This document shows, one piece after another, positions 40,030 to 49,351 of a stretch of DNA of 64,000 bases. Origin of the DNA: Streptomyces sp. D2-8. GTDB lineage: Bacteria; Actinomycetota; Actinomycetes; Streptomycetales; Streptomycetaceae. The notes beneath the pieces were generated by a model. That model searched no databases, was not told where the DNA came from, and saw only the letters and a program-made list of their open reading frames with translations. The number at the start of each line of letters is the position of its first letter. Position 1 is the first letter of the stretch. The stretch covers positions 62,001 to 126,000 of the forward strand of contig NZ_JAAHBP010000025.1 of NCBI RefSeq assembly GCF_023184515.1, given 5' to 3'. The position numbers and the translations under genes were made by a program.

Positions 40030-42069
40030 ATGGACGTGAAGCGATACTTCCGTGGGCCGGTCATGTGGATCGTGCTGGCCGTCCTTGCCGTGGTCGTGTT
40101 GATGCAGGTCGTCGGCTCGTCCGGCGGCTACAAGACGGTGGACACCGGCCAGGTCGTCCAGGCGATCAACCAGAACAAGGTGGAGTCGGCCAAGCTGACC
40201 ACCGGTGACGAGTCGACCATCAAGGTCACTCTCAAGGACGGCGTAAAGGTCGAGGACAGCTCGAAGATCCAGGCGAGCTACATCGGCGACCAGGGCGTCG
40301 ACCTCGCCAATACGCTGCAGAACAAGTACCAGGACAAGCAGATCCCGGACGGCTACACGGTCTCGCCGTCCAAGCAGAACCCGTTCGTCGGCATCCTGCT
40401 CTCCCTGCTGCCCTTCGTGCTGATCGTGGTCGTGTTCCTGTTCCTGATGAATCAGATGCAGGGCGGCGGCTCCCGGGTCATGAACTTCGGGAAGTCCAAG
40501 GCGAAGCTCATCACCAAGGACACCCCCAAGACGACCTTCTCCGACGTCGCCGGATCCGATGAGGCCGTCGAGGAGCTCCACGAGATCAAGGAGTTCCTCC
40601 AGGAGCCGGCCAAGTTCCAGGCCGTCGGCGCCAAGATCCCCAAGGGCGTCCTGCTCTACGGGCCTCCCGGCACCGGCAAGACCCTGCTCGCGCGTGCCGT
40701 CGCGGGCGAGGCGGGCGTCCCCTTCTACTCGATCTCCGGTTCCGACTTCGTCGAGATGTTCGTCGGTGTCGGTGCCTCCCGAGTCCGAGACCTGTTCGAG
40801 CAGGCCAAGGCGAACGCCCCGGCGATCGTCTTCGTCGACGAGATCGACGCGGTCGGCCGCCACCGCGGCGCCGGCCTCGGCGGCGGTCACGACGAGCGCG
40901 AGCAGACTCTGAACCAGCTCCTCGTCGAGATGGACGGCTTCGACGTCAAGGGCGGCGTGATCCTCATCGCCGCGACGAACCGGCCCGACATCCTCGACCC
41001 GGCGCTGCTGCGCCCCGGCCGTTTCGACCGGCAGATCGCGGTCGACCGCCCGGACATGCAGGGCCGTCTGGAGATCCTCAAGGTCCACCAGAAGGGCAAG
41101 CCGGTCGCGCCCGACGTCGACCTGTCGGCCATGGCCCGCCGTACGCCCGGCATGACGGGTGCCGATCTGGCCAACGTGCTGAACGAGGCCGCCCTGCTGA
41201 CGGCCCGCAGCGACAAGAAGCTGATCGACAACCACATGCTCGACGAGGCGATCGACCGTGTGGTCGCGGGCCCGCAGAAGCGGACCCGGATCATGTCGGA
41301 CAAGGAGAAGAAGATCACCGCGTACCACGAGGGCGGTCACGCCCTGGTCGCGGCGGCCTCACCGAACTCCGATCCCGTCCACAAGATCACGATCCTGTCG
41401 AGAGGCCGTGCCCTCGGCTACACGATGGTGCTGCCGGACGAGGACAAGTACTCGACCACGCGCAACGAGATGCTGGACCAGCTGGCCTACATGCTGGGCG
41501 GCCGCGCGGCCGAGGAGCTCGTCTTCCACGACCCGACCACGGGTGCCGCCAACGACATCGAGAAGGCCACGGGCCTGGCCCGCGCGATGGTCACGCAGTA
41601 CGGCATGACCGAGCGGCTCGGCGCGATCAAGTTCGGTGGCGACAACACCGAGCCGTTCCTCGGCCGTGAGATGTCTCACCAGCGCGACTACTCGGAAGAG
41701 GTCGCCGCGCTCGTGGACGAAGAGGTCAAGAAGCTCATCGAGACCGCGCACAACGAGGCCTGGGAGATCCTGGTCGAGAACCGCGACGTCCTCGACAACC
41801 TGGTGCTGCAGCTGCTGGAGAGGGAGACGCTGGGCAAGGAGGAGATCGCCGAGATCTTCGCGCCGATCGTCAAGCGCCCGCCCAGGCCCGCCTGGACCGG
41901 CTCCTCCCGCCGTACGCCGTCCACCCGCCCGCCGGTCCTCTCCCCCAAGGAGCTGGCGCTGACGAACGGGGCGAACGGCGCGACGCCGGCCATCTCCACC
42001 GTGAAGAGCACCGCGGCGGAGCCCGCCGCGGCGCCCGAGCGGACACCGGAGGACCGCCCCGAGAGCTGA
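40030..42069 (+). CDS. ftsH: ATP-dependent zinc metalloprotease FtsH
   Basis: A 679-residue membrane AAA+ protease that degrades membrane and some cytosolic proteins. Two membrane segments flank a small external domain (PVMWIVLAVLAVVVLMQVV; GILLSLLPFVLIVVVFLFLM). Walker A is GPPGTGKT (211-218), Walker B VFVDEIDAVG, SRH ATNRPDILDPALLRPGRFDR and zinc motif HEGGH (433-437). The C-terminal tail of 70 residues is Pro-Thr-Ala-rich. ATG 40030 (MDVKRYFRGP) is chosen by family match; an in-frame ATG at 39994 adds 12 residues. A strong terminator follows. Confidence 0.94.
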   Translation: MDVKRYFRGPVMWIVLAVLAVVVLMQVVGSSGGYKTVDTGQVVQAINQNKVESAKLTTGDESTIKVTLKDGVKVEDSSKIQASYIGDQGVDLANTLQNKYQDKQIPDGYTVSPSKQNPFVGILLSLLPFVLIVVVFLFLMNQMQGGGSRVMNFGKSKAKLITKDTPKTTFSDVAGSDEAVEELHEIKEFLQEPAKFQAVGAKIPKGVLLYGPPGTGKTLLARAVAGEAGVPFYSISGSDFVEMFVGVGASRVRDLFEQAKANAPAIVFVDEIDAVGRHRGAGLGGGHDEREQTLNQLLVEMDGFDVKGGVILIAATNRPDILDPALLRPGRFDRQIAVDRPDMQGRLEILKVHQKGKPVAPDVDLSAMARRTPGMTGADLANVLNEAALLTARSDKKLIDNHMLDEAIDRVVAGPQKRTRIMSDKEKKITAYHEGGHALVAAASPNSDPVHKITILSRGRALGYTMVLPDEDKYSTTRNEMLDQLAYMLGGRAAEELVFHDPTTGAANDIEKATGLARAMVTQYGMTERLGAIKFGGDNTEPFLGREMSHQRDYSEEVAALVDEEVKKLIETAHNEAWEILVENRDVLDNLVLQLLERETLGKEEIAEIFAPIVKRPPRPAWTGSSRRTPSTRPPVLSPKELALTNGANGATPAISTVKSTAAEPAAAPERTPEDRPES

Positions 42070-42107
42070 TCTGAGCTCTCCCGGCGGCCCCAGCCCCCGG
42101 AATGGAT

Positions 42108-42143
42108 GCCGCGCCCCCCAGGTTTTAGCCTGGGGGGCGCGGC
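42108..42143 (+). terminator. terminator between ftsH and folE
   Basis: Left arm 42108-42122 (GCCGCGCCCCCCAGG) pairs perfectly over 15 bases with 42129-42143, loop TTTTAG. It suggests that folE has its own promoter or relies on read-through. Confidence 0.85.
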
Positions 42144-42196
42144 TTTCCGCCATTTCCGCAGGCCGCCCCGTGAAGGACACAGGAACGAGGCACCAG

Positions 42197-42802
42197 ATGA
42201 CCGACCCCGTGACGCTGGACGGCGACGGCCAGATCGGCGAGTTCGACGAGAAGCGCGCCGAGAACGCCGTACGCGAACTGCTGATCGCGGTCGGCGAGGA
42301 CCCGGACCGTGAGGGTCTCCGGGAGACGCCGGCGCGGGTGGCGCGGGCGTACAAGGAGATATTCGCGGGGTTGTGGCAGCAGCCGGAGGACGTGCTGACG
42401 ACGACGTTCGACATCGGGCACGACGAGATGGTGCTCGTGAAGGACATCGAGGTCTACAGCACATGTGAGCACCATCTCGTACCATTCCGGGGCGTAGCGC
42501 ACGTCGGGTACATCCCGGCCACCAGCGGCAAGATCACCGGGCTGTCCAAGCTGGCCCGGCTCGTGGACGTCTACGCCCGGCGCCCGCAGGTGCAGGAACG
42601 ACTCACCACGCAGATCGCGGACTCGCTGATGGAGATTCTGGAGCCGCGCGGCGTCATCGTGGTCGTGGAGTGCGAGCACATGTGCATGTCGATGCGCGGG
42701 ATCCGCAAGCCCGGTGCGAAGACGCTGACGTCGGCCGTGCGGGGGCAGCTGCGGGACGCGGCGACGCGGAACGAGGCGATGAGCCTCATCATGGCGCGCT
42801 GA
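42197..42802 (+). CDS. folE: GTP cyclohydrolase I
   Basis: A 201-residue enzyme making dihydroneopterin triphosphate from GTP, the first step of folate synthesis. The zinc ligands appear in STCEHHLVPFRG and CEHMCMSMRG; GLSKLARLVDVYARRPQVQE is a signature. ATG 42197 (MTDPVTLDGDG) has GAGG six bases upstream. It converges with the folK-side operon on the minus strand, which carries the later folate steps. Confidence 0.95.
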   Translation: MTDPVTLDGDGQIGEFDEKRAENAVRELLIAVGEDPDREGLRETPARVARAYKEIFAGLWQQPEDVLTTTFDIGHDEMVLVKDIEVYSTCEHHLVPFRGVAHVGYIPATSGKITGLSKLARLVDVYARRPQVQERLTTQIADSLMEILEPRGVIVVVECEHMCMSMRGIRKPGAKTLTSAVRGQLRDAATRNEAMSLIMAR

Positions 42803-42811
42803 CGCCGGGCG

Positions 42812-43300
42812 TCACGTGGTCGGAGCCGTCCCCGTGCCGTCGTTCTCGTCGTCCTCCGGGAGCTTGCAGACGCGCTCCAGGAAGATGGCGGCCGCTATGA
42901 CGGCGATGCCCGCGAGGACGGAGAAGCCCGCGTAGATGGCCTGGTCGCGGCGGGCGGGGACGTCGAGGGACTCCAGAAGGAAGACGCCGGTGCCGCCGTA
43001 CATGCCGGCGACCAGGGCGGCGACCAGGGCGCTGGCGTGGCCGAAGACGACCGCGCGGGCCGCCATGAGGGGGTCGACGCCCTTGGCCTCGGGGAGGCGC
43101 TCGCGCTGGGCCTTGAGACGGGCGCGGATCGAGAGCGCCGTGGCCAGCAGGACCACGGCGATCACGGCCAGGACGATGGGGGCGGCCAGGGGGACGCTCG
43201 GGAGCGTTCCGACCGAGTTCCACAGGCGGGCGCCCGCCCAGGACAGGACGCCGGCCACGACGAAGACGCCGGCCAGCACCCTGATACGCAGCTCTCTCAC
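42812..43300 (-). CDS. DUF3180 membrane protein
   Basis: A 162-residue membrane protein with four segments (LAGVFVVAGVLSWAGARLW; LAAPIVLAVIAVVLLATALS; SALVAALVAGMYGG; AGFSVLAGIAVIAAAIFLE). DUF3180 proteins follow folK in many actinobacteria; function is unknown. The GTG at 43300 has AAGGGA just upstream. It is 59 bases after folK and probably in the same transcript, and converges with folE. Confidence 0.88.
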   Translation of the reverse strand: MRELRIRVLAGVFVVAGVLSWAGARLWNSVGTLPSVPLAAPIVLAVIAVVLLATALSIRARLKAQRERLPEAKGVDPLMAARAVVFGHASALVAALVAGMYGGTGVFLLESLDVPARRDQAIYAGFSVLAGIAVIAAAIFLERVCKLPEDDENDGTGTAPTT

Positions 43301-43359
43301 GGTGTCCCTTCGGTTCCCCCGGCTTCCGGCCCGGTTCGCGGCCGTCTTGACCTTAACGG

Positions 43360-43971
43360 CTACTCGGGCAGCCGGAGTTCCAGGTCCTTGCGGGGCGCCA
43401 CCCCGTCCCGGGTGACGGTGTCGAGGAGACCGGCGACGGGACCGCGGCCGGGCAGCTGCGCCCCGGGGTCCAGGTCGTGCCAGGGGGCCAGGACGAAGGC
43501 GCGTTCGTGGGCGCGGGGGTGGGGGAGGGTGAGCTGCGGGTCGTCGGAGACGACATCGGCGTAGGAGACGATGTCGACGTCGAGGGTGCGGGGGCCCCAG
43601 TGCTCGTCCCGGACGCGGTGGAAGGCCTCCTCGACCGCGTGCGCGCGCTCCAGGAGCGAGGACGGCGGGAGGGTGGTCTTGAGGACCACGACGGCGTTGA
43701 AGTAGGCGGGCTGGCTGCCGGGGTCCACACCCCAGGGTTCGGTTTCGTAGACCGGGGAGACGCCCTTGATGCGGAGGCCGGGCGTGTCCCCGAGGGCGTC
43801 GACGGCTCCCTGGAGGGTCTCCAGGCGGTTGCCGAGGTTGGACCCGAGAGCGACCACGGCCCATTTGGGGTTGGACAGGGTCGTGTCGGCGGCGTCGACC
43901 TTCTCGACGACGGAGGCGGGTACCGGCTGAACGGTCGGGTCGCTGGGACCCTTGATGAAGGGCGCGGTCAT
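43360..43971 (-). CDS. folK: HPPK, 6-hydroxymethyl-7,8-dihydropterin pyrophosphokinase
   Basis: A 203-residue kinase that activates 6-hydroxymethyldihydropterin with ATP. Motifs ALGSNLGNRLETLQ, VYETEPWGV, GPRTLDVDIV and LPHPRAHERAFVLAPW are complete. A 35-residue N-terminal extension precedes the fold. Its ATG overlaps the folB stop (ATGA), giving coupled translation of two consecutive steps. Confidence 0.94.
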   Translation of the reverse strand: MTAPFIKGPSDPTVQPVPASVVEKVDAADTTLSNPKWAVVALGSNLGNRLETLQGAVDALGDTPGLRIKGVSPVYETEPWGVDPGSQPAYFNAVVVLKTTLPPSSLLERAHAVEEAFHRVRDEHWGPRTLDVDIVSYADVVSDDPQLTLPHPRAHERAFVLAPWHDLDPGAQLPGRGPVAGLLDTVTRDGVAPRKDLELRLPE

Positions 43972-44327
43972 GCTCGGCTCCGGGTGATGGTGACGGTCAC
44001 GTCGTCGAAGGGGACGGTGATCGGGGCGTCCGGTTTGTGGACGCAGACCTCGACCTCCTGTACTCCCTCGTGCTTCAGACAGACCTGGGCGATGCGCTCG
44101 GCGAGCGTCTCGATGAGGTCGACGGGCTCGCCCTGGACGACGGCCACGACCTCCTCCGCCACGATGCCGTAGTGCACGGTCTTCGCCAGGTCGTCGTCGG
44201 CCGCGGCCGGTCGGGTGTCCAGGCCGAGGACGAGGTCCACGATGAAGGTCTGGCCCTCTTCGCGTTCCTCGGGGAACACGCCGTGGTGCCCGCGGGCCTT
44301 CAGGCCGCGCAGCGCGACACGATCCAC
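43968..44327 (-). CDS. folB: dihydroneopterin aldolase
   Basis: A 119-residue enzyme that cleaves dihydroneopterin to 6-hydroxymethyldihydropterin and glycolaldehyde. GHHGVFPEEREEGQTFIVDL and the catalytic-side GIVAEEV, ETLAERIAQV are seen. The GTG at 44327 (MDRVALRG) has AGGAG eight bases upstream; a GTG at 44336 lies inside that ribosome site. It overlaps folK by four bases. Confidence 0.94.
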   Translation of the reverse strand: MDRVALRGLKARGHHGVFPEEREEGQTFIVDLVLGLDTRPAAADDDLAKTVHYGIVAEEVVAVVQGEPVDLIETLAERIAQVCLKHEGVQEVEVCVHKPDAPITVPFDDVTVTITRSRA

Positions 44328-44564
44328 GCGAATCACTCCTGCAATCGTCGGTCAGGGCCGGGCGGTGCCGTGTGCGGTCGGCACACCGGCCTCAGTCGAA
44401 TCTACCTGCGCGCACGGACGGGGCCGGGCCACGGGGGTGGAGGCTCTGGCCGGGCCCGGCAGGATTCATCCAGCGTTTCCCCTGGGGAACCCGTCGGTGC
44501 ACAGGTAGGTAGCCGCCCCTACCCGGGCGTCCGTGATTCCAACCACGTCCTGGCGCCTACCCAC

Positions 44565-45071
44565 TCAGGCGGGGGTGTCGTCCTGCTCGTCCTCGCCGGT
44601 TTCGGCCAGGACGGGGGAAGCGTGGTGCGACCAGAGTTTCCACCCCTGGGGCGTGCGCCGGAACACGTTGGTGGCGACCACGAGCTGCCCGACGAGCGGG
44701 CCGAGCTCCTCGCCGGCGCCCTCGGGTGCGGGGCCGCCGCTGAGGATGTTCTCCGTGCAGGTCACCAGGGCGGTGTCGCCGGTGACCGAGACGTGCACAT
44801 CGGTCAGGAAGAACTGGATGTAGTCGGTGTTCGCCATGATCAGCGCGTACGACCTGAGGACCTCGCCGCGGCCGGTCAGCACGGGCCAGCCGGGGTGCAC
44901 GCAGGAGACCACGCCGGTGTCGGCAGGGTCGTGGTAGGACTCGTCGACGCCCAGGTCGGCGGGGGTCAGCCAGAGCGACGCCAGTTCCTCGAAGTCGCCC
45001 TGCTCCAGCGCCTCGTAGAAGGCGGTGTTGGCGGCCTCGACCTGCTCGACGTCGGTGTGCGGGGCGCTCAC
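44565..45071 (-). CDS. SnoaL/NTF2-like protein in the fol operon
   Basis: A 168-residue protein of the NTF2-like superfamily (VEAANTAFYEALEQGDFEEL; ENILSGGPAP; NVFRRTPQGWKLWSHHASP). The GTG at 45071 overlaps the folP stop by four bases (GTGA), so it is coupled to folP. NTF2-like folds serve as enzymes or small-molecule binders; a role in pteridine handling is possible but unproven. A 237-base gap follows before folB; no clear gene or terminator was seen in it. Confidence 0.86.
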   Translation of the reverse strand: MSAPHTDVEQVEAANTAFYEALEQGDFEELASLWLTPADLGVDESYHDPADTGVVSCVHPGWPVLTGRGEVLRSYALIMANTDYIQFFLTDVHVSVTGDTALVTCTENILSGGPAPEGAGEELGPLVGQLVVATNVFRRTPQGWKLWSHHASPVLAETGEDEQDDTPA

Positions 45072-45958
45072 CGGGTTCCTTCTGCGCCGGTGCCCGTTGT
45101 GCGCGCTCCCGCGATGGCGCGGGCGACCCTGACGGCGTCGGCCGTGGCGCGTACCTCGTGGACGCGGACCGCCCATGCGCCGGCGTGCGCCGCGAGGGCG
45201 GAGACGGCGGCGGTGGCCGCGTCGCGTTCGCGGGCGGGCGGTGGGGGGCCGTCGGGACCGGCGAGGACCCGGCCGAGGAAGCGTTTGCGGGAGGCGGCGA
45301 CGAGCAGCGGGTGGCCGAGGTCGAGGACCCGGTCGAGGCCCGCGAGGAGGGCGAGGTCGTGCTCGGCGTCCTTGGAGAAGCCGAGGCCGGGGTCGACGAT
45401 GACGCGGTCGGGGGCGATGCCGCCGGCCAGGACGGCCTCCACGCGCGCGTGCAGTTCGTCGACGACTTCGGCGACGACGTCGGCGTACTCGCCCCTGACG
45501 TTGCCGCCCTGGAGGAAGCCGCGCCAGTGCATGACGACGAAGGGGGCCCCGGCGTCGGCGACGGCCGGGATCATGCGGGGGTCGGCGAGGCCGCCGCTGA
45601 CGTCGTTGACGAGGGCGGCACCGGCCGCGAGGGCCCGTTCGGCGACGCGGGCGCGCATGGTGTCGACGGAGACGGTGACGCCTTCGGAGGCCAGGCCGCG
45701 GACGACGGGGAGGACGCGGCGCAGTTCCTCGTCCTCGTCGACCCGGGTGGCGCCGGGGCGGGTGGACTCGCCGCCCACGTCGACGAGGTCCGCGCCCTCG
45801 GTGACCAGGTCGAGGCCCCGTTTGACGGCGGCCGTGGTGTCGAAGAAGCGGCCGCCGTCGGAGAAGGAGTCGGGGGTGACGTTCACGACTCCCATGACCG
45901 CGCAGCGGTCCCATTCCGGTAGGCCCGCCACGCGCCCGCGTCCGCTCTGGTTGCTCAT
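45068..45958 (-). CDS. folP: dihydropteroate synthase
   Basis: A 296-residue enzyme joining p-aminobenzoate to the pterin; the target of sulfonamides. VMGVVNVTPDSFSDGG, VDVGGESTRPGA, SVDTMRARVAE, NDVSGG and DPGLGFSKDAEHDL are all present. The N-terminus has a 20-residue lead. The ATG at 45958 is the start. It is first in the minus-strand fol operon, followed by the NTF2-like gene, folB and folK. Confidence 0.94.
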   Translation of the reverse strand: MSNQSGRGRVAGLPEWDRCAVMGVVNVTPDSFSDGGRFFDTTAAVKRGLDLVTEGADLVDVGGESTRPGATRVDEDEELRRVLPVVRGLASEGVTVSVDTMRARVAERALAAGAALVNDVSGGLADPRMIPAVADAGAPFVVMHWRGFLQGGNVRGEYADVVAEVVDELHARVEAVLAGGIAPDRVIVDPGLGFSKDAEHDLALLAGLDRVLDLGHPLLVAASRKRFLGRVLAGPDGPPPPARERDAATAAVSALAAHAGAWAVRVHEVRATADAVRVARAIAGARTTGTGAEGTR

Positions 45959-46010
45959 ATGTTCAGCGTAGGCCCCGGCGGGGGCCGTCAGGCGCTGCGG
46001 CCCGGGCGAC

Positions 46011-46027
46011 GGCCCCGCGCGGGGGCC
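46011..46027 (-). terminator. short hairpin after the lysyltransferase-like gene
   Basis: GGCCCC (46011-46016) and GGGGCC (46022-46027) could form a short stem between the end of the 46031 gene and the folP start. It is weak as a terminator. Confidence 0.35.
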
Positions 46028-46030
46028 GGG

Positions 46031-47890
46031 TCACGCCGCCTGGACGTCCCGTTCCGCCGTGGTGTGGTGGGCGCACGGGCGGGGAGCGGCCAGGCGCCGG
46101 CGGCGCAGGAAGCGCGGCAGGGGCGGGGCGAGGGTGACGAAGCCCTCGGCCTGCATGGCGGCGAAACCGATGCGGGGCAGGTCGGCGGAGGCGCGGTAGA
46201 CGACGAAGCGGGGCTCCCAGCGCGGCCGGAACTTGGCGTTGAACTTGTACAGGGACTCGATCTGGAACCAGCGGGAGAGGAAGACCAGCAGTCCGCGCCA
46301 GGCGCGCAGCACCGGTCCGGCACCGATCTTCTCGCCGCGGGCCAGTGCCGCGCGGAACATGGCGAAGTTGAGGGAGACGCGCGCGATACCGAGTTTGGGG
46401 GCGGCCTGGAGGGCGGCCACGATGAGCAGTTCGTTCATACCGGGGTCGGCCGAGCGGTCGCGGCGCATCAGGTCCAGGGAGGCGCCGTCGGTGCCCCACG
46501 GCACGAAGTGCAGGATGGCCTTCAGGTCGCCGTAGGGGCCGGGGTGTTCGTCCTGTTTGTGGGCGGTGGCGATGAGGCAGTCGCCGTCGGCGGGGTCGCC
46601 GACGCGGCCCAGCGCCATGGAGAAGCCGCGTTCGGTGTCGGTGCCGCGCCAGTCGTCGGCGGCCTGCCGGATGCGTTCCAGCTCGGCCTCGCCGAGGTCA
46701 CGGACACGTCGGACCCGGGTCTCGTAACCGGCGCGCTCGATGCGCTTGACCATCTGGCGCACGTTGCGCATCGCGCGGCCGGCGAGGGAGAAATCCGCGA
46801 CGTCCACCACCGCCTCGTCGCCCAGTTCGAGGGCGTCGAGCCCGGTCTCACGGGTCCACACCTCGCCGCCGGTCTCGGAGCAGCCCATGACGGCGGGGGT
46901 CCAGGAGTGGGCCTTGGCCTCGTCCATGAAGCGTTCGATGGCGCCGGGCCAGGCCTCGACGTCGCCGATCGGGTCGCCGCTGGCGAGCATCACGCCGGAG
47001 ACCACGCGGTAGGTCACCGCCGCCTTGCCGCTGGGGGAGAAGACGACGGCCTTGTCGCGGCGCAGGGCGAAGTGGCCGAGGGAGTCGCGGCGTCCGTGCC
47101 GGTCCAGCAGGGCGCGCAGCCGGGTCTCGTCCTCCTCGGTGAGCTGTGCGGCCGGGTGTTCGGGGCGGAAGGCCAGGTAGATGGTGGTGACGGCGGTGAG
47201 CAGGCCGAGGGCGCCGAGTGAGAAGGCGACGGTCCAGGAGGTGGTGCCCTGGTAGTCGACCGGGCCCTCGAAGCCGAACAGGCCGTAGATGACGTGGGTG
47301 ATGCGGTCGGCGAGGCTCGGGTCGCCGATGATGCGGTCGCCGTGGACGCTGACGATGAGCAGCCCGAGCAGGAGCGAACCGGCGCTCATGAGTACGAAGT
47401 TGGCCAGTGCCCGCCAGCGGCTGCGCGGGTCGGGCAGGGCGTTGAACTGGTCGCGGTGGCGCAGCAGGGGTGCCAGCAGTGCCAGGGAGATCAGCACGCC
47501 CACGAGCGAGTGCCGGTAGGTGAACTGCGCGACGGCACCGGCGGGCAGGAGCGCCACCGCGGCCCGCCAGGCCCGGCGCTTGCCGCGCTTGAGGCCGTGG
47601 GCGAGCAGCAGCAACAGCACGCCGGTGCTGAGGGACAGGGCGGCCGCGAAGGGGCCGAGCGCGCCGGGCAGGACCTCGGCGATGGCGTGCATCCGGCTGT
47701 GCCGGAAGCGGGGGAAGACGCCCGCGGCGATGTCCAAGGCGCCCACCAGGGCGCAGGCTCTGCCGACGAGGACGGGGACGGCCTCGGGGCGTGGCCCGCG
47801 CAGTATCCGGCTCATCCGGCCCGGACGAGCCGTGTCGCTGCTGCGACTCGGAACCTCGCCCGACATTTCCTCATCTGTCCTGACAGACAT
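46031..47890 (-). CDS. lysyl-phosphatidylglycerol synthase-like protein (DUF2156)
   Basis: A 619-residue membrane protein. Residues 25-280 have six or more membrane segments (AVPVLVGRACALVGALDIAA; AALSLSTGVLLLLLAHGL; FVLMSAGSLLLGLLIVSV). Residues 300-600 form the MprF-type GNAT-like domain (VVSGVMLASGDPIGDVEAWP; DLAGRAMR-region; MNELLIVAALQAAP). It would add lysine, or another amino acid, to phosphatidylglycerol and lower surface charge, giving resistance to cationic peptides. ATG 47890 (MSVRTDEEM) is chosen with moderate certainty; 47941 is also open. It is divergent from the esterase-fold gene. Confidence 0.85.
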   Translation of the reverse strand: MSVRTDEEMSGEVPSRSSDTARPGRMSRILRGPRPEAVPVLVGRACALVGALDIAAGVFPRFRHSRMHAIAEVLPGALGPFAAALSLSTGVLLLLLAHGLKRGKRRAWRAAVALLPAGAVAQFTYRHSLVGVLISLALLAPLLRHRDQFNALPDPRSRWRALANFVLMSAGSLLLGLLIVSVHGDRIIGDPSLADRITHVIYGLFGFEGPVDYQGTTSWTVAFSLGALGLLTAVTTIYLAFRPEHPAAQLTEEDETRLRALLDRHGRRDSLGHFALRRDKAVVFSPSGKAAVTYRVVSGVMLASGDPIGDVEAWPGAIERFMDEAKAHSWTPAVMGCSETGGEVWTRETGLDALELGDEAVVDVADFSLAGRAMRNVRQMVKRIERAGYETRVRRVRDLGEAELERIRQAADDWRGTDTERGFSMALGRVGDPADGDCLIATAHKQDEHPGPYGDLKAILHFVPWGTDGASLDLMRRDRSADPGMNELLIVAALQAAPKLGIARVSLNFAMFRAALARGEKIGAGPVLRAWRGLLVFLSRWFQIESLYKFNAKFRPRWEPRFVVYRASADLPRIGFAAMQAEGFVTLAPPLPRFLRRRRLAAPRPCAHHTTAERDVQAA

Positions 47891-48097
47891 CGCATCCCGT
47901 AGTTCTGCGAGAGACCTTGGATCCGGTGCCGATTCGGGCATCCGGCGACATTGCGCCCTCTAGGACGGTGTCTCGGGGGAAGAGGTTCACTCCCCTGGTC
48001 AAAGCCGTTTCAAAGGCCAAGGAAAGTCCGGGACAAGCCCTTGCGAAAACGATCGCGGGGCCGGCCCGGACGGAGAGCGCGGACAGGTAACCAACGC

Positions 48098-49216
48098 ATG
48101 GGTCTGACGAGCAACAAGGTGCTGGTGCTGGCGGTGCTGTCCGCCGTACTGCTGTTCGCCGGCACTGTCTGGCTGTGGCCACGGCTGGCCCGTCGCAGCT
48201 GGCCTGCCGTGGGCGGGCGGGTCGGTCTGCTGCTGGGCACCCAGGTGGCGCTGTTCGCCGCGGTGGGCCTCGCCGCCAACCAGGCCTTCGGGTTCTACGC
48301 GAGCTGGGCGGACCTGTTCGGGCAGGAGAAGGATCAGGGCGTGGTCGTCGACCACACGCCGGGCGGTGGACCGCTGGAGGTGGTCGGCTCGCGCCGGGTG
48401 CCGGGGGCGGGCGGTGCGCTGCCCCGGGCCGGCGGCCGGGTCCAACAGGTCGACATCGTGGGCCGTACGACGGACATCGCCACGCCCGCGTACGTCTATC
48501 TGCCGCCGGAGTACTTCCAGTCGCGGTACCGCACCCACAGGTTCCCGACGGCCGTCGTGCTGACGGGCTACCCGGGTACGGCGTCGGCGCTGGTGGAGAA
48601 GCTCCACTATCCGCGTACGGCCCTGGAGCTGGCCCGGGCGGGCCGGGCGGAGCCGATGATCCTCGTGATGCTGCGGCCGACGGTGGCGCCGCCCCGGGAC
48701 ACGGAGTGCGTCGACATCCCGGGTGGTCCGCAGACCGAGTCGTTCTTCGCGAAGGATCTCCCGGACGCGTTGCGCACGCACTACAGGGTGGCCGAAAAGC
48801 CGGGCGGTCTGGGCATCATCGGCAACTCCACGGGCGGCTACTGCGCGTTGAAGATCGCCCTGCACCATCCCGATGTGTACGCGGCCGGGGCGGGACTGTC
48901 CGCGTACTACAAGGCGCCGATCGACGCCACGACAGGCGATCTCTTCCAGGGCGACAAGGCGCTGCGCAATCGCGCCGACCTGTGGTGGTACCTCGCGCAC
49001 ACGCCGGCTCCCGATACGTCCCTGCTGGTCAGCAGCAGCAAGCGGGGGGAGAGCAACTACAAGGACACGCTGAAGTTCATGGAGCGGGTGAAGGGCACCG
49101 GGCGGACCCGGATCTCGTCGATCGTCCTCGAAAGCGGCGGGCACAACTTCAACACCTGGCGGCGCGAGATTCCGGCGGCGCTGGAGTGGATGAGCGGGCG
49201 GCTGAGCGGCCGTTGA
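48098..49216 (+). CDS. membrane-anchored alpha/beta hydrolase, esterase-D/antigen 85-like
   Basis: A 372-residue protein. Two membrane segments lie in residues 7-70 (VLVLAVLSAVLLFAGTVWLW; VGLLLGTQVALFAAVGLAAN). The external domain is an esterase_D-like fold with nucleophile GNSTGGYCALK and C-terminal histidine in SGGHNFNTWRRE; FPTAVVLTGYPGTAS supplies the oxyanion side. Relatives include mycolyltransferase-like esterases. ATG 48098 (MGLTSNKVLVL) is the start. It is divergent from the LPG synthase-like gene, so a shared envelope role is possible. Confidence 0.84.
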   Translation: MGLTSNKVLVLAVLSAVLLFAGTVWLWPRLARRSWPAVGGRVGLLLGTQVALFAAVGLAANQAFGFYASWADLFGQEKDQGVVVDHTPGGGPLEVVGSRRVPGAGGALPRAGGRVQQVDIVGRTTDIATPAYVYLPPEYFQSRYRTHRFPTAVVLTGYPGTASALVEKLHYPRTALELARAGRAEPMILVMLRPTVAPPRDTECVDIPGGPQTESFFAKDLPDALRTHYRVAEKPGGLGIIGNSTGGYCALKIALHHPDVYAAGAGLSAYYKAPIDATTGDLFQGDKALRNRADLWWYLAHTPAPDTSLLVSSSKRGESNYKDTLKFMERVKGTGRTRISSIVLESGGHNFNTWRREIPAALEWMSGRLSGR

Positions 49217-49351
49217 AAATGATCTTGGGAATTGGATGAGCGGCCGATTCCGGTTCTTCCCGAGTTCTGATGCCGTGTGAACGTTTCGGTGTGGCTTTGT
49301 TTTTGCGGGGTGGCTCACCATGATTCGCCTACGCGCGGTAAGTTTCTGGCC

